40,113 bases of DNA from Sphingobacteriia bacterium (GCA_015999745.1 JAECQP010000033.1:1-40113); one strand, 5' to 3'; counted from the first letter of the stretch, positions 1 to 9,207 are shown. The notes: a model not told the origin generated them from the letters alone. Program-made: numbers and translations.

Positions 1-1345
1 TGTTCAGGTTTCTTTTACTGTATACGGGAATGTTTTTTTGTTTGAAATAAGTACCCAGCACCTCACCATACTTATTTTCTTTATAGATGACGGAAATTTT
101 TCCCGGCTCAACACCTTTGTTCAGTAATTCATTGACCAAAATGGTAAGATGAATCATCTCCTGCTCCTGGGACTCGTATTCATGCAGGAGCGGGGGCTCT
201 TTCAAGCCGTTGATTTTTGTATTGGCGGCCAGCAGGTCTTTGCTAAGGCCATCAATTTTCTTTACGAGCCTTTCCTGATTTCTTTCTATCAGTGTTTTTG
301 AAACATCCAGTATCGGCTGGGTGGAACGATAGTTGTTGGTCAGTACAATGGTGAGAATGGATGCCGAATAACGGTCCGCAAATTTTTCCATGTTCTCAAT
401 ATTGGCTCCCTGGAAGCGATAGATGCTCTGATCATCGTCTCCCACCACAAAAATGTTGGGATCCTCCCAGAAACTGATCAGTTGTTCCACGAGGCTATTC
501 TGGGTACCGCTGGTGTCCTGGTATTCGTCTACCAGTATATACTGATACTGTTCCTGGTACCTGGCCAGTAATAATTTGTTCTCTCCGAAGGCGTTCAGTA
601 CCCAATTGATCATGTCGTCAAAATCATAGCGCCCCCTTTTCTGCATCAGTTCCTGGAAACGGCTGAACTCATTCACTGCGGCACGCAGTTTTTCCATTTT
701 CTCCTTTTCTTCATCAATCTTGTTTTGCTTCAGGTCCCCTGCCTTGAATTGTTTGTACGCTTTCTTATATACAAACTCATCCCTGGTGGAAATCTCGTTC
801 AGGTATTTGTCGATACAACTTTGGATATATGCAGGGGTCCAGCCTTCCCGCTTCATGTTGCTGAAGAGCTGGCGGAGGTTGTTGATTTCAAAATATACAT
901 CCCCCCGGTAGCGTTTTAACGGATGATTTTTGGGAAAGTTGTCGATCAGTTCCTTGAATAACTCAATACTTTCCAGTTCGGAAACAGGATCCAGCGCGGT
1001 TTTCTCGAACAGGGAAAGATTATCCTGAATAATATCATTGCAAAATGAGTGAAAGGTGCTGATATCGACCTTGTAGGCATCGGGCCCTATAAAGCCCAGT
1101 AATCTTTTGCGCATGGCAACAGCGCCGGCATCGGTATAGGTAAGGCAAAGAATATTCTCCGGGCGGGTATCCGTTTCCAGCAGGATCTTGCCGATCCGGG
1201 CGCTAAGGATCTGGGTTTTACCGGTTCCGGGTCCTGCAATAACCATCACGGGGCCTTCCAATGCATCCACCGCTTTTTGCTGCTGGGCATTCAGCGAGTT
1301 GTAAATACTGTTAAAATGATCAATTTGTTGTTGCCGGGTTGTCAT
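1..1345 (-). CDS. UvrD/PcrA-type ATP-dependent DNA helicase (N-terminal part, cut by window edge)
   Basis: The reading frame starts with ATG at 1345 (MTTRQQQIDHF) and runs off the left edge, so about 448 N-terminal residues are seen. These are superfamily 1 helicases that unwind DNA in repair or recombination. The sequence shows a Q-motif-like LNAQQQKAV (about 19-27), Walker A GPGTGKT (38-44), a motif Ia-like TYTDAGA, Walker B/DExx as LVDEYQDT, and motif III GDDDQSIYRFQGA, followed by a motif IV region with NNYRST. The usual family length is 650-1000 aa, so the C-terminal 2A/2B domains lie outside. It is the last visible gene of a minus-strand run; 77 bp separate it from the GHL10 gene, and a -7-like TATCTTTA lies just upstream of the ATG, so it may have its own promoter. 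The subfamily (UvrD, PcrA or Rep) cannot be assigned from this part. Confidence 0.93.
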   Translation of the reverse strand, partial: MTTRQQQIDHFNSIYNSLNAQQQKAVDALEGPVMVIAGPGTGKTQILSARIGKILLETDTRPENILCLTYTDAGAVAMRKRLLGFIGPDAYKVDISTFHSFCNDIIQDNLSLFEKTALDPVSELESIELFKELIDNFPKNHPLKRYRGDVYFEINNLRQLFSNMKREGWTPAYIQSCIDKYLNEISTRDEFVYKKAYKQFKAGDLKQNKIDEEKEKMEKLRAAVNEFSRFQELMQKRGRYDFDDMINWVLNAFGENKLLLARYQEQYQYILVDEYQDTSGTQNSLVEQLISFWEDPNIFVVGDDDQSIYRFQGANIENMEKFADRYSASILTIVLTNNYRSTQPILDVSKTLIERNQERLVKKIDGLSKDLLAANTKINGLKEPPLLHEYESQEQEMIHLTILVNELLNKGVEPGKISVIYKENKYGEVLGTYFKQKNIPVYSKRNLN

Positions 1346-1422
1346 GGGATAAAGATACCATGAACCTTATTAAAGAAATGCTGTTATTCAGTTAATACTT
1401 TTTTTATGTCAGAAACTTGCGG

Positions 1423-2907
1423 CTACTTCAACTCTTTCAGTTCACTCACATTGTTGTAGGTATCGATGGTGGCAATATAAATTTTCTTGCCGGCGCCGTC
1501 CCGAACTTTGGTAAGATCAATTACAGCCGATTTACTGCTGAGGATAATCTGTACCAGTTGGGTGTTGATGAATTTGAGTTCCTTCTCCTGCGGCAAAACA
1601 AACAGGCCAAACCCCTTTAGTTTGAGATTTCCATTGTAACTGGCTTCTATTTCGGTGGCTGATTTTCTATGCAGTACCGGTTGCTCAGGAGCATCATTAT
1701 TGATCCATGGCATGGGTGGTATCAAGGCGGGATAGTGGTAATAATTATTGCGCAGGCTATCATTCCAGCCATTTGGATTTTTCTCAAATACCCTGCTGTT
1801 AAAATACACACTGCCCTGGGTAGTTTTGTATTTTCTTAATTCGCGTATCTGGCCGGGGAGTTCATTTTTATTTTTCCAGGCCTCATTGTTGCCTGCGCGA
1901 TAAATGCCCATTCCAATATATACCTGTTTTTCATAAGCATGATCGTTCCACCATTTCAGCAATACATCGTAATCTGCCAGTTTGTGACCTCTTTCCCAAT
2001 ACAGCTGCGGTGTTACATAATCAATCCATCCTTTTTCGAGCCAGAGCAGTATGTCTGCGTAAAGATCATCATAATTGGTTTGCCCCGCTTTGGTTTCACT
2101 GCCCATCGGGTCCTGGCTCTTATTGCGCCATACGCCAAACGGGCTGATGCCAAACTTTACCCTTGGATTGGTGCTGCGGATGGCACGGTATAACTGTACA
2201 ATGATGCTGTCGCAATTGCTTCTTCTCCAGTCATCTTTACTTAACCCATTACCGTATTTCTGAAAGGTTTGCTGATCCGGGAATTCTTTACCGGCAATCC
2301 TGTATGGATAAAAATAGTCGTCCATGTGAATGGCATCCACATCATACCTGGTCAGTATGTCTTTTACCACCCTTACGGTATGTTCCCTCACCTCCGGCAG
2401 GCCGGGGTTGAAATACTTTTTGTCGCCATAAACAAGAAACCATTCAGGATGAATTCTGGATATATGCGAAGGCGCTACAGAAGATTTTAAAATATTGAAT
2501 ACGGCCCTGTAAGGATTCAGCCATGCATGAAATTCCATGCCACGCTTATGTGTTTCGCTGATCATGAATTCCAGCGGGTCGTAATAAGGATTGGGAGGCA
2601 GCCCCTGTTTGCCGGTCAGGTATTCGCTCCATGGTTCATACTGAGATGGATACAGGGCATCACCGGCCGGGCGGATCTGCATCACAATCGCATTCATACC
2701 ATTGACCTGATGCATATCCAATAAGCGGATGAATTCTTCTTTTTGCTGTGCAACGGGCAGGTTTCTTTTGCTGGGCCAGTCTATGTTTTCTACGCTGGCT
2801 ACCCAAACGCCGCGAAACTCATAGTTAGGAGAGTGCTGTGCAGTTACAGTTTGCAGGCAGCAGGTAATACAAAAAAACAAAGGTAGAATGATCCGGTTTT
2901 TCATCAT
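1423..2907 (-). CDS. secreted GHL10/DigH-like glycoside hydrolase (DUF187 family)
   Basis: This 494-aa protein has a signal peptide (MMKNRIILPLFFCITCCLQ.., cleavage near residue 23) and a family-10-like glycosyl hydrolase domain from about residue 29. The domain opens with the diagnostic FRGVWVASVENIDWPS and contains QIRPAGDALYPS, FHAWLNPYRA, HMDDYFYPY and FGISPFGVW, the last typical of GHL10/YddW (DigH) proteins. Relatives in E. coli hydrolyse denuded peptidoglycan glycan strands, so a periplasmic or outer-membrane wall-processing role is likely but inferred. The C-terminal ~90 residues look like a separate beta-rich or fibronectin-like region. The gene starts 18 bp after the MarR gene on the same strand, suggesting co-transcription. 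A second ATG is adjacent (residue 2), so the start could be 2904. Confidence 0.9.
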   Translation of the reverse strand: MMKNRIILPLFFCITCCLQTVTAQHSPNYEFRGVWVASVENIDWPSKRNLPVAQQKEEFIRLLDMHQVNGMNAIVMQIRPAGDALYPSQYEPWSEYLTGKQGLPPNPYYDPLEFMISETHKRGMEFHAWLNPYRAVFNILKSSVAPSHISRIHPEWFLVYGDKKYFNPGLPEVREHTVRVVKDILTRYDVDAIHMDDYFYPYRIAGKEFPDQQTFQKYGNGLSKDDWRRSNCDSIIVQLYRAIRSTNPRVKFGISPFGVWRNKSQDPMGSETKAGQTNYDDLYADILLWLEKGWIDYVTPQLYWERGHKLADYDVLLKWWNDHAYEKQVYIGMGIYRAGNNEAWKNKNELPGQIRELRKYKTTQGSVYFNSRVFEKNPNGWNDSLRNNYYHYPALIPPMPWINNDAPEQPVLHRKSATEIEASYNGNLKLKGFGLFVLPQEKELKFINTQLVQIILSSKSAVIDLTKVRDGAGKKIYIATIDTYNNVSELKELK

Positions 2908-2925
2908 GCGAATATATTGTAATGA

Positions 2926-3378
2926 CTATACCTTTTCGCGCATCTTATCCAATAAATTATTTAATTGTTCCACTTCATCCCTGCTCAGGTTCTTTAGGAG
3001 ATAGTCCAGCTGATCATTTTTTTGATCCAGCCGGGCCAGTAATTGTAATCCTTTTTTGGAGATGTTCACATCCACCAGGCGCTTGTCTGTTGCAGAAATT
3101 TTCTTTTCGACCATTCCTTTTTTGATCAGGCGGTCTACAATACGACTGGTATCGCTCATTTTATCGAGCATTCTTTCCCGGATCTGCAAAGTACTTAAGG
3201 GCTTCATGCTTCCCCGGAGGATTCGCAGGATGTTATATTGCTGAGGGGTGATGTCCTCTTCTTCGAGAAACTTCCTGATATGTTCAGATAGCCAGCCTGC
3301 AGAAAACATGATGTTGACTGTTGCTTTTTGGTAGATGTTTCTGAACACCTGTTGCTGGATGTCTTTTTCTATACTCAT
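2926..3378 (-). CDS. MarR-family transcriptional regulator
   Basis: A 150-aa protein of normal MarR length. A helical dimerisation N-terminus precedes a winged helix-turn-helix: ITPQQYNILRIL begins the domain, LQIRERMLDKMSDTSRIVDRLIKKG is the recognition region, and the wing carries the family signature S-ATDKRLVDVNISKKG with the conserved D-x-R. C-terminal residues form the second dimerisation helix. It lies directly upstream of the GHL10 hydrolase gene (18 bp) and 42 bp downstream of the radical SAM gene on the same strand. The ligand and target cannot be read from the sequence; control of its own operon is the simplest guess. Confidence 0.92.
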   Translation of the reverse strand: MSIEKDIQQQVFRNIYQKATVNIMFSAGWLSEHIRKFLEEEDITPQQYNILRILRGSMKPLSTLQIRERMLDKMSDTSRIVDRLIKKGMVEKKISATDKRLVDVNISKKGLQLLARLDQKNDQLDYLLKNLSRDEVEQLNNLLDKMREKV

Positions 3379-3420
3379 TGTTAAAACACCAAGTTACGTA
3401 AATCGCTGTAAATGACCTCA

Positions 3421-4515
3421 TTAATCCTCCCAAACTGTTAAACCCTCACTGCAGTTGGCACAAATATCTATGTTTTTACGGCTGGTCATCAGTTCTTTTC
3501 TGAATTGCTGATAGTTCGGGTTATGCCAGGTTTCCCTAAAACTTTGGGTCTTCAGGTTCCCGAGCTGGTGCATGGCGTCCTTGTCGAAACAACAGGGTAC
3601 CACCAAGCCATCCCAGGTAATTACATTGGCATGCCATAGCTTCCAGCAATGGTTGTTTAACCCGCTTTTCACCTTCATTTTGCCGGATGCATCTCTTTTA
3701 TAACGGCTGTATTTGTTGTTATCGGGGATCAGCCTGTTGGGGTCATTCTCGTAATCGTATACCTGGGCTGTTTTAAACCTAACCTGGTCCACACCAATCT
3801 CAGCGCCAAGCTTTTTAACCGCATCTATCTGATGCTCATTGGGTTTTACCACCAGAAACTGGAAGAAAACGAAGGGAGTTTTGCTGTTCAGGGCCTTTTT
3901 CCATTTCACAATATTGCGTGCCCCTTCCAATACTTTTTCCAGCCTGCCTCCCACACGGTATTGTTCATAAACATCCTGGGTGGTGCCATCGATGGATATA
4001 ATCAGCCTGTCTAACCCGCTCTCTACTGTCTTTTTGGCTTTTTCATCGGTCAGGTAGTGGGCATTGGTAGATGTAGCTGTATAAATGCCCTTTTTATGGG
4101 CATATTCAACCATATCCAGGAAATCAGGGTTCAGGTATGGCTCACCCTGAAAATAGAAAATAAGGTAAAGCAGGTCTTTATAAATATCATCGATGGTTTC
4201 CCGGAAGAAATCCTGTTTAAGCATTCCTGTAGGGCGGGTGAATTCTCTTAACCCGCTCGGGCATTCCGGACACCTGAGATTACAGGAGGTGGTGGGTTCA
4301 AAAGAGATGGAAATGGGGTATCCCCATTGTATCGGCTTTCCCGTAAGCTTAGACAACTGATAGCTACCATATACCCTAAAGGCATTCCAACAACGACGAG
4401 GGGTCATTTTAGATAGAAAATTGATGCTGTCGTTCCAGTTGAAATAAGCCATAAGCGTTGTAAAAATACGTTTTCTGCCGGAAGCCTTATTCTTTAACAA
4501 TTTCTTATTAAACAT
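3421..4515 (-). CDS. radical SAM/SPASM domain protein
   Basis: A 364-aa radical S-adenosylmethionine enzyme. The 4Fe-4S motif CNLRCPEC (C78, C82, C85) follows a beta strand ISISFEPTTS; GEPYLNPD is the 'GGEP'-like SAM-binding motif. The C-terminal part carries a SPASM-type auxiliary cluster region with NNHCWKLW, a WDGLVVPCCFD segment and a final DICANCSEG. SPASM enzymes modify peptides or proteins or act as anaerobic maturases, or transfer groups in cell-envelope synthesis. No precursor peptide gene is visible nearby, so the substrate is unknown. The chosen start is the ATG at 4515; an in-frame ATG at codon 22 (MAYFNWND) is a possible alternative. The next gene downstream on the same strand is the MarR regulator. 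Confidence 0.9.
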   Translation of the reverse strand: MFNKKLLKNKASGRKRIFTTLMAYFNWNDSINFLSKMTPRRCWNAFRVYGSYQLSKLTGKPIQWGYPISISFEPTTSCNLRCPECPSGLREFTRPTGMLKQDFFRETIDDIYKDLLYLIFYFQGEPYLNPDFLDMVEYAHKKGIYTATSTNAHYLTDEKAKKTVESGLDRLIISIDGTTQDVYEQYRVGGRLEKVLEGARNIVKWKKALNSKTPFVFFQFLVVKPNEHQIDAVKKLGAEIGVDQVRFKTAQVYDYENDPNRLIPDNNKYSRYKRDASGKMKVKSGLNNHCWKLWHANVITWDGLVVPCCFDKDAMHQLGNLKTQSFRETWHNPNYQQFRKELMTSRKNIDICANCSEGLTVWED

Positions 4516-4678
4516 AAGGCCATTTATTGCGTCTATTATGCAGACCTTCGTGTTGTGAAAGGTGGTTTAAAGGGGTTTTCTTATTAAACCTTTAACAAAA
4601 CTGATCCTTTTCTGGCACACAAATTGGACTGGCATATACAATGATTCAATAAATTTTTTCTCATAAGCAGTTAGTTTT

Positions 4679-4710
4679 GGTTGCGGCCCCTGTTTCCACA
4701 GGGGCCAACT
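4679..4710 (-). terminator. GC-rich hairpin directly behind the VanZ-like gene
   Basis: GGCCCCTG and CAGGGGCC form a perfect 8-bp stem with a 6-nt loop; an adjacent GTTG/CAAC can extend it across one bulged base. It begins a few bases after the stop codon of the VanZ-like gene. On the plus strand it is followed by seven T residues, while on the minus strand (the direction of the genes) the A-tract precedes it and no U-tract follows. It may act as a transcript-end stabiliser or an imperfect terminator on the minus strand. Confidence 0.55.
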
Positions 4711-4715
4711 TTTTT

Positions 4716-5096
4716 TCAGGGCTTTCTGAACCTGATCCAGATCAGAAAAAGCAAACAACCGCTGGCGTCTGCCATAATATCCGCCCATTCAAAACTCCGG
4801 CCTTCCACTACCTGTTCCTGGTAAAATTCAACACCTATTCCGTAAGAAAGAAAGAGGCCCGCAATGATCAGTGCAAACAATCCTCCGATCTTTTTCCCCG
4901 TAAAACCGTAAATAGCGGCTGCTGCGGTATAGCAAAGCGTAAAAAAAATGGCCGCATGCACATACTTGTCCATATAGGGGATGTTCAGCCACCCGATAGA
5001 GGGCAGTTGCTTGCCGGGAAGTGTAAAAAGAAAAATACTGCAGGTAAGGGAAAGCAGGAATGCCAGCAGGGGAATCAGGGCAGATTTTTTTTTCAT
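4716..5096 (-). CDS. VanZ-like family membrane protein
   Basis: The preferred start is the ATG at 5096 (MKKKSALIPLLAF), 10 bp behind the kinase stop codon; a longer form starting at 5147 would overlap the kinase by about 40 bp and lacks support. The ~126-aa product has four predicted membrane segments. The VanZ-like signature is visible: DKYVHAAIFFTLCY in the second helix, GIGVEFYQE ahead of a short loop, and the closing GRSFEWADIMADASGCLLF. The family is named after a teicoplanin-resistance gene, but most members are of unknown function. Its place after a histidine kinase gene and near gcvH suggests only co-transcription. Confidence 0.88.
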   Translation of the reverse strand: MKKKSALIPLLAFLLSLTCSIFLFTLPGKQLPSIGWLNIPYMDKYVHAAIFFTLCYTAAAAIYGFTGKKIGGLFALIIAGLFLSYGIGVEFYQEQVVEGRSFEWADIMADASGCLLFLIWIRFRKP

Positions 5097-5106
5097 GAAT
5101 GATTGT

Positions 5107-6885
5107 CTAGGAAGTCCATTTTTCCAATACCCTTTTGAGTTGTTCAATGGTAAATGGCTTTGTGATAATATCTTTCATTCCGGCGTCGAGGCAATCTTCT
5201 TCTGCCTCCTTTACCACATTGGCCGTCATGGCAATAATCACCGGCATCTTTCCCAGCGGGCTGTTCAGGATCTGAACGGTTGCTTCCAGTCCATCCATTT
5301 CGGGCATATGGATATCCATAAAGATAAAATCGTAATTATTGATGAGGGCTTTTTCAAACGCTTCCCTGCCATTATTGGCGATCTCAATATCATATCCGAT
5401 TTTACTGAACATTTTCTTAGCCAGTAACTGGTTCATGCCATTGTCTTCTGCAACCAGTAATTTGAAAGATTTCTGAATACTGTTCCCTGTAAGGGATGAT
5501 TTGTTTTGTGTGATTCTGCTATGCGTCTTTTTAACAAGGTTAATCTGCACCGGAATAATAAACCTGAATGCGGATCCCTTTCCGGGCTCGCTCTCAATCC
5601 AGATCCTGCCTCCCATCTCCTCTATGATCTTTCTGCAGATCGATAATCCTAAGCCGGTGCCACTGTGCTTCCTGGTTGCAGAGTTGTCTATCTGTGTAAA
5701 TGGAATAAACAAGGTTCGCATATGCTCCTCACTGATACCAATGCCGGTATCAATTACGGCAAAATTCAGTTCCTGGATACTTTCATCGATGGGGAGAGAA
5801 CTCACTTCAATCCTGATCGTACCTGATTCTGTAAATTTAACAGCATTGCTCACCAGGTTGATAAGAATCTGTTTGATCCTGCTTTCATCGGCAATGATTT
5901 CCAGTTCTGTTTTAGGATCAACGGTGGAAGTGATTTCCAATTCCTTTTTTAAGGCGGTGATCCGGGGTGAAGCAATGGAAATGACATTTTTGATGATGGC
6001 ATCCAGGTTGCAGGGCCCTTCAAAAAGTTCCAGTTTATCTGCTTCAATCTTGGAAATATCTAAAACATCATTTACGATTTCGAGTAGTAATGTGCTGCTC
6101 GATTTTAAGGAGTGCATCAGCTCTTCCTGTTCAGCAGATAAGGGCGTATGCTGCATCAGATCAATGGTGCCGATGATCCCGTTCAGCGGAGTTCTGATTT
6201 CGTGGCTCATATTGGCCAGGAACCTCGATTTTGCCTTAGTGGCTTCCTCGGCCTGCATTTTTGTTTCGGAAAGGTATTCGCGGGATTCTTCCAGGTCAAT
6301 CGACTTTCTGATCAGGTCTTCCCGGTCCATATCATAGGTCCGTTTATAGAGGCTCACCGTAATACCGAGAATGCCAAAATAAAGGAAGATGGTCACCACC
6401 ATGTCTATCTGCCGTACCTGTTCGCTGGCATAAGGAACAATCCAATCCGGATGTTGCTGCTCCATGTAAATCAGCAACATGATCATGGCAATGGTAACGC
6501 CGATGAAAGGAGAATGGAATTTTTTGGGGAGAATCAGCATGGCGATGGTCAGAATCAGGCTGTAGGCTATGATGGTCGGGCCTTCAATTCCCCCGTTGGA
6601 AAACCAGATGGGCACATAAAAAAGATGGCAGAATATGATGTACCAGCCACTGACCTTTTTATACATATCCTTATACCTGGAAAGATAAAAGAACAGAAAG
6701 GAAATGGCGAGCAGCGCTAAAATGAGCCAGGTGAGCGTGTTGTTCATCCCCAGGTACATATTACTGATGAAGCTGATGCTCATGGCAACGAAAACCAGAA
6801 AAGTGACAAGGTTAAAAATCTTGTTTTCAAGAGAGATGAACTCTTTTTTTAACCCGATGAGTTTTTTCAGCCCGTTGTAATTCAT
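5107..6885 (-). CDS. membrane-bound hybrid sensor histidine kinase/response regulator
   Basis: A 592-aa two-component sensor. Residues 25-180 contain about six hydrophobic helices (a multi-pass membrane sensor rather than a periplasmic domain), followed by a coiled-coil linker (185-220). His[15 protein letters not shown] with phospho-acceptor His228. HATPase: N-box [11 protein letters not shown] (341-351), G1 DTGIGIS (379-385), G2 SGTGLGLS (408-415). The C-terminal receiver (475-592) has acidic residues AED (479-481), phospho-acceptor D524 in [11 protein letters not shown]554 and K576. A hybrid kinase without a visible HPt or output domain must pass the phosphate elsewhere, or the receiver modulates the kinase. 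No partner regulator is adjacent; the NarL-type regulator at 12.9 kb is 6 kb away. The signal sensed is unknown. Confidence 0.94.
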   Translation of the reverse strand: MNYNGLKKLIGLKKEFISLENKIFNLVTFLVFVAMSISFISNMYLGMNNTLTWLILALLAISFLFFYLSRYKDMYKKVSGWYIIFCHLFYVPIWFSNGGIEGPTIIAYSLILTIAMLILPKKFHSPFIGVTIAMIMLLIYMEQQHPDWIVPYASEQVRQIDMVVTIFLYFGILGITVSLYKRTYDMDREDLIRKSIDLEESREYLSETKMQAEEATKAKSRFLANMSHEIRTPLNGIIGTIDLMQHTPLSAEQEELMHSLKSSSTLLLEIVNDVLDISKIEADKLELFEGPCNLDAIIKNVISIASPRITALKKELEITSTVDPKTELEIIADESRIKQILINLVSNAVKFTESGTIRIEVSSLPIDESIQELNFAVIDTGIGISEEHMRTLFIPFTQIDNSATRKHSGTGLGLSICRKIIEEMGGRIWIESEPGKGSAFRFIIPVQINLVKKTHSRITQNKSSLTGNSIQKSFKLLVAEDNGMNQLLAKKMFSKIGYDIEIANNGREAFEKALINNYDFIFMDIHMPEMDGLEATVQILNSPLGKMPVIIAMTANVVKEAEEDCLDAGMKDIITKPFTIEQLKRVLEKWTS

Positions 6886-6902
6886 ACCCTGGTATATGCC
6901 GT

Positions 6903-6910
6903 TAAAGATA
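6903..6910 (-). promoter_or_regulatory. candidate -7 box of the hybrid kinase gene
   Basis: Read on the minus strand this is TATCTTTA, one mismatch from the Bacteroidota -7 consensus TAnnTTTG, 17 bp before the kinase ATG. The -33 element is not convincing, so this is a weak call. Confidence 0.3.
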
Positions 6911-6940
6911 CTTCTATTACATTATAACTCCATAACAATA

Positions 6941-6969
6941 CGCCTTATTGTACCATGTACAATAAGGCG
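6941..6969. repeat. perfect 13-bp inverted repeat between gcvH and the hybrid kinase gene
   Basis: The arms CGCCTTATTGTAC (6941-6953) and GTACAATAAGGCG (6957-6969) are exactly complementary around a 3-nt centre CAT. The repeat is 53 bp behind the gcvH stop and 55 bp before the kinase start. It has no U-tract on the minus strand, so it could be either a terminator-like hairpin for gcvH or a protein-binding palindrome for the kinase promoter. Confidence 0.7.
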
Positions 6970-7022
6970 CAGTCTTCGTTGTATAATAAACGATTTGAAT
7001 TCAGTTGGCAGGGTGGAACCGA

Positions 7023-7400
7023 TTATCCAACCAGTGCTGCGTAAGCATCTTTACTCAGCAAACCTTCCACAGCGGATGTATCGGTTACATTCATTTTGAT
7101 CATCCAGCCATCTCCATAAGGATCGGTGTTCACCAGTTCAGGCTGCTTTTCCAGCAGAGGGTTTACTTCTGTTACGGTACCTGCAACAGGCAGAAATAAG
7201 TCACTCACTGTTTTAACCGCTTCCACTGTGCCAAAGATTTCTTCACCGGCCAGTGTTTTACCAACGCTGTTGATGTCTACATAAACAATATCGCCCAGCT
7301 CATGCTGTGCAAAGTCTGTAATACCGATGGTTGCAACATTGCCTTCCAGGCGAATCCACTCGTGGTCTTTGGTGTAACGGAGTTCTTCAGGAAAATTCAT
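7023..7400 (-). CDS. gcvH: glycine cleavage system H protein
   Basis: The 125-aa protein has normal H-protein length. It carries the lipoyl-lysine arm that shuttles the aminomethyl group between the P, T and L proteins of glycine cleavage in the cytoplasm. The N-terminal [14 protein letters not shown] and central [17 protein letters not shown] are family hallmarks. The lipoylation site is K63 in [13 protein letters not shown], followed by the typical [22 protein letters not shown]. gcvT and gcvP are not in the window. It sits between a small hypothetical gene (80 bp upstream) and the hybrid kinase (downstream). Confidence 0.97.
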   Translation of the reverse strand: MNFPEELRYTKDHEWIRLEGNVATIGITDFAQHELGDIVYVDINSVGKTLAGEEIFGTVEAVKTVSDLFLPVAGTVTEVNPLLEKQPELVNTDPYGDGWMIKMNVTDTSAVEGLLSKDAYAALVG

Positions 7401-7480
7401 AAAAGCTGGGTTTTATTTGTGCAAATATTCAATAAAAAACAATGAGATAAAATTAAATGTCTATAAAGGGGACTATTTCA

Positions 7481-7825
7481 TCAGAAGCCCTGTTGTTCAA
7501 AATACAGCAACACATGGTCTTTGATGAAATTTTCCTGTTCGGGTAAATTCATTTCCGGAAGGGCCTTCAGTTGCTTAAAATGGGGCCACCCGTCCGGGTC
7601 GTTCCCTTCTATAATATAGTAACCACTCTGGGCCAGCACCGTACAAACGGCCACGTGCATCAGGTCCTGCTTCTCCTCCTTGGAGATTTTTTCCTGTACA
7701 AATCCCGTTTCCTGCATCCCGATCAGGAACAAAACGGCCTCCAGGTCGGGCTTTTTTCCGAAACGCTCCACTAATCTGGCTTCCAGCGCCCACCAGCGCT
7801 GTTGTAAATCATCTGTAATGAACAT
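7481..7825 (-). CDS. conserved hypothetical protein, cytoplasmic
   Basis: A 114-aa acidic, soluble-looking protein without signal peptide or membrane segment. I do not recognise a named domain. Predicted mostly alpha-helical; visible features are LQQRWWALEARLVERFGKKPDLEAVLFLIGMQE, a paired Gly/Tyr stretch QSGYYIIEGNDPDGWPHF, and a C-terminal helix. The gene lies upstream of gcvH in the same direction and is divergent from serS (74 bp between starts). Codon choice and length look normal for the neighbourhood, and the reading frame is preserved in full, so I consider it a real gene. Confidence 0.8.
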   Translation of the reverse strand: MFITDDLQQRWWALEARLVERFGKKPDLEAVLFLIGMQETGFVQEKISKEEKQDLMHVAVCTVLAQSGYYIIEGNDPDGWPHFKQLKALPEMNLPEQENFIKDHVLLYFEQQGF

Positions 7826-7863
7826 AGCCCAAAGGTAAAGCTCCGGAGCATGCCATCATCAAC

Positions 7864-7884
7864 CTGCAAAAGGTATATTTGCAG
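7864..7884 (+). promoter_or_regulatory. serS promoter -7 box inside an inverted repeat
   Basis: TATATTTG (7874-7881) matches the Bacteroidota -7 consensus exactly and lies 18 bp before the serS ATG. It overlaps an inverted repeat CTGCAAA (7864-7870)/TTTGCAG (7878-7884). No convincing -33 TTTG is present at the expected 19-21 bp spacing. Confidence 0.45.
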
Positions 7885-7899
7885 GAAATTCGAGTATTT

Positions 7900-9168
7900 A
7901 TGTTACAGGTGAGTGTTTTGAGAGCGGCCCCCGAAGTGGTTAAACAACGGTTGGCGAAGAAAAACTTTAAAGAGCTGCAACTGGTAGATACCATTGTTCA
8001 GCTCGATGATGACCGGAAGAAACTCCAGGCATCCTTCGACGATACACAGGCTAAGGTGAATGCCGTTTCCAAAGAAATCGGCATGCTGATGGCGAAGGGG
8101 GATAAGGCCGGGGCGGAAGCCATTAAACAAAATGTGGCTGGCTGGAAGCAGGAACTGGAGCCGCTGAAAGAGCACATGGCGGCGGTGGAAAAACAGTTGG
8201 CCGATACGCTGGTGCTGTTGCCCAACCTGCCAGCGCCCGAAGTACCCGAAGGAAAGACACCTGAAGAAAATGAAGTGGTAAGAACCGGTGGCGTTATGCC
8301 CGAATTGGGTCCGGATGCCGTTCCACACTGGGATCTGACCAAAAAATACAACCTGATCGATTTTGAACTGGGCAATAAAATTACGGGCAGCGGCTTTCCG
8401 GTGTATATAGGCAAGGGAGCCAAACTGCAGCGCTCCCTGATCCAGTATTTCCTGGATTTCAATACCGGAGCGGGATATACAGAATACCTGCCACCATTTA
8501 TGGTGAATGCAGCTTCTGCTTATGCAACCGGCCAGCTTCCTGATAAAGAAGGGCAAATGTATCATGCTACGGAAGACGATTTCTACCTGATCCCCACAGC
8601 AGAAGTACCGGTTACCAATGTGTACCGCGATACCATTTTAAAGGAAGATGAACTGCCGGTTAGAATGACGGCCTATTCTCCCTGTTTCAGAAGAGAGGCG
8701 GGCAGTTACGGAAAAGATGTGCGCGGGCTGAACCGTTTACACCAGTTTGAGAAAGTGGAAATTATCCAGATTGTACATCCCGATAAAAGTTATGAGGTGT
8801 TGCAGGATATGATTGTCCATGTAGAGCGGTTACTGCAATCCCTGGAACTGCCTTACCGAATCCTGCGTTTGTGTGGCGGCGATATGGGATTCACCAGCGC
8901 CATTACCTACGATTTTGAAGTATACAGCGCCGCACAGCAACGCTGGCTGGAGGTGAGCAGTGTAAGTAATTTTGAAAACTACCAGACCAACCGGATGAAA
9001 TGCCGTTTTAAAGGAACTGATGGTAAAACACAGCTGGCACATTCATTGAACGGAAGTTCACTTGCATTGCCAAGAATTGTAGCCTGCCTGCTGGAGAACA
9101 ATCAAACCGTTACGGGTATTCAGTTACCGAAAGTACTGCATCGCTATTTTGGGGCGGAAGCAATCTAG
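7900..9168 (+). CDS. serS: seryl-tRNA synthetase
   Basis: A 422-aa class II aminoacyl-tRNA synthetase that charges tRNA-Ser (and tRNA-Sec where present). The ATG at 7900 gives the family-typical MLQVSVLRAAPEVVKQRLAKKNF; an upstream in-frame ATG at 7879 would lie on the promoter. The N-terminal ~110 residues form the long antiparallel coiled-coil arm that grips tRNA. Motif 1 region lies around KGAKLQRSLIQYFLDF. TAEVPVTN binds serine; motif 2 is CFRREAGSYGKDVRGLNRLHQFEKVE; motif 3 is near the end at SLALPRIVACLLENNQ. The gene stands alone and is closed by a strong bidirectional terminator. Confidence 0.97.
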   Translation: MLQVSVLRAAPEVVKQRLAKKNFKELQLVDTIVQLDDDRKKLQASFDDTQAKVNAVSKEIGMLMAKGDKAGAEAIKQNVAGWKQELEPLKEHMAAVEKQLADTLVLLPNLPAPEVPEGKTPEENEVVRTGGVMPELGPDAVPHWDLTKKYNLIDFELGNKITGSGFPVYIGKGAKLQRSLIQYFLDFNTGAGYTEYLPPFMVNAASAYATGQLPDKEGQMYHATEDDFYLIPTAEVPVTNVYRDTILKEDELPVRMTAYSPCFRREAGSYGKDVRGLNRLHQFEKVEIIQIVHPDKSYEVLQDMIVHVERLLQSLELPYRILRLCGGDMGFTSAITYDFEVYSAAQQRWLEVSSVSNFENYQTNRMKCRFKGTDGKTQLAHSLNGSSLALPRIVACLLENNQTVTGIQLPKVLHRYFGAEAI

Positions 9169-9207
9169 CGTCAGGGTAGCGTTCTTGTATTTCAGCGGCA
9201 GGTCAAT

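Noticed and set aside
4567..4788. 73-aa open frame on the minus strand behind the VanZ-like gene
   Set aside because: It overlaps the VanZ-like gene in another frame and reads through the hairpin at 4679-4710; it has no domain and no start signal.
5501..6337. 278-codon plus-strand frame opposite the hybrid kinase
   Set aside because: It is an antisense shadow of a well-supported kinase domain; Ser/Leu/Ile-rich composition is typical of such shadows.
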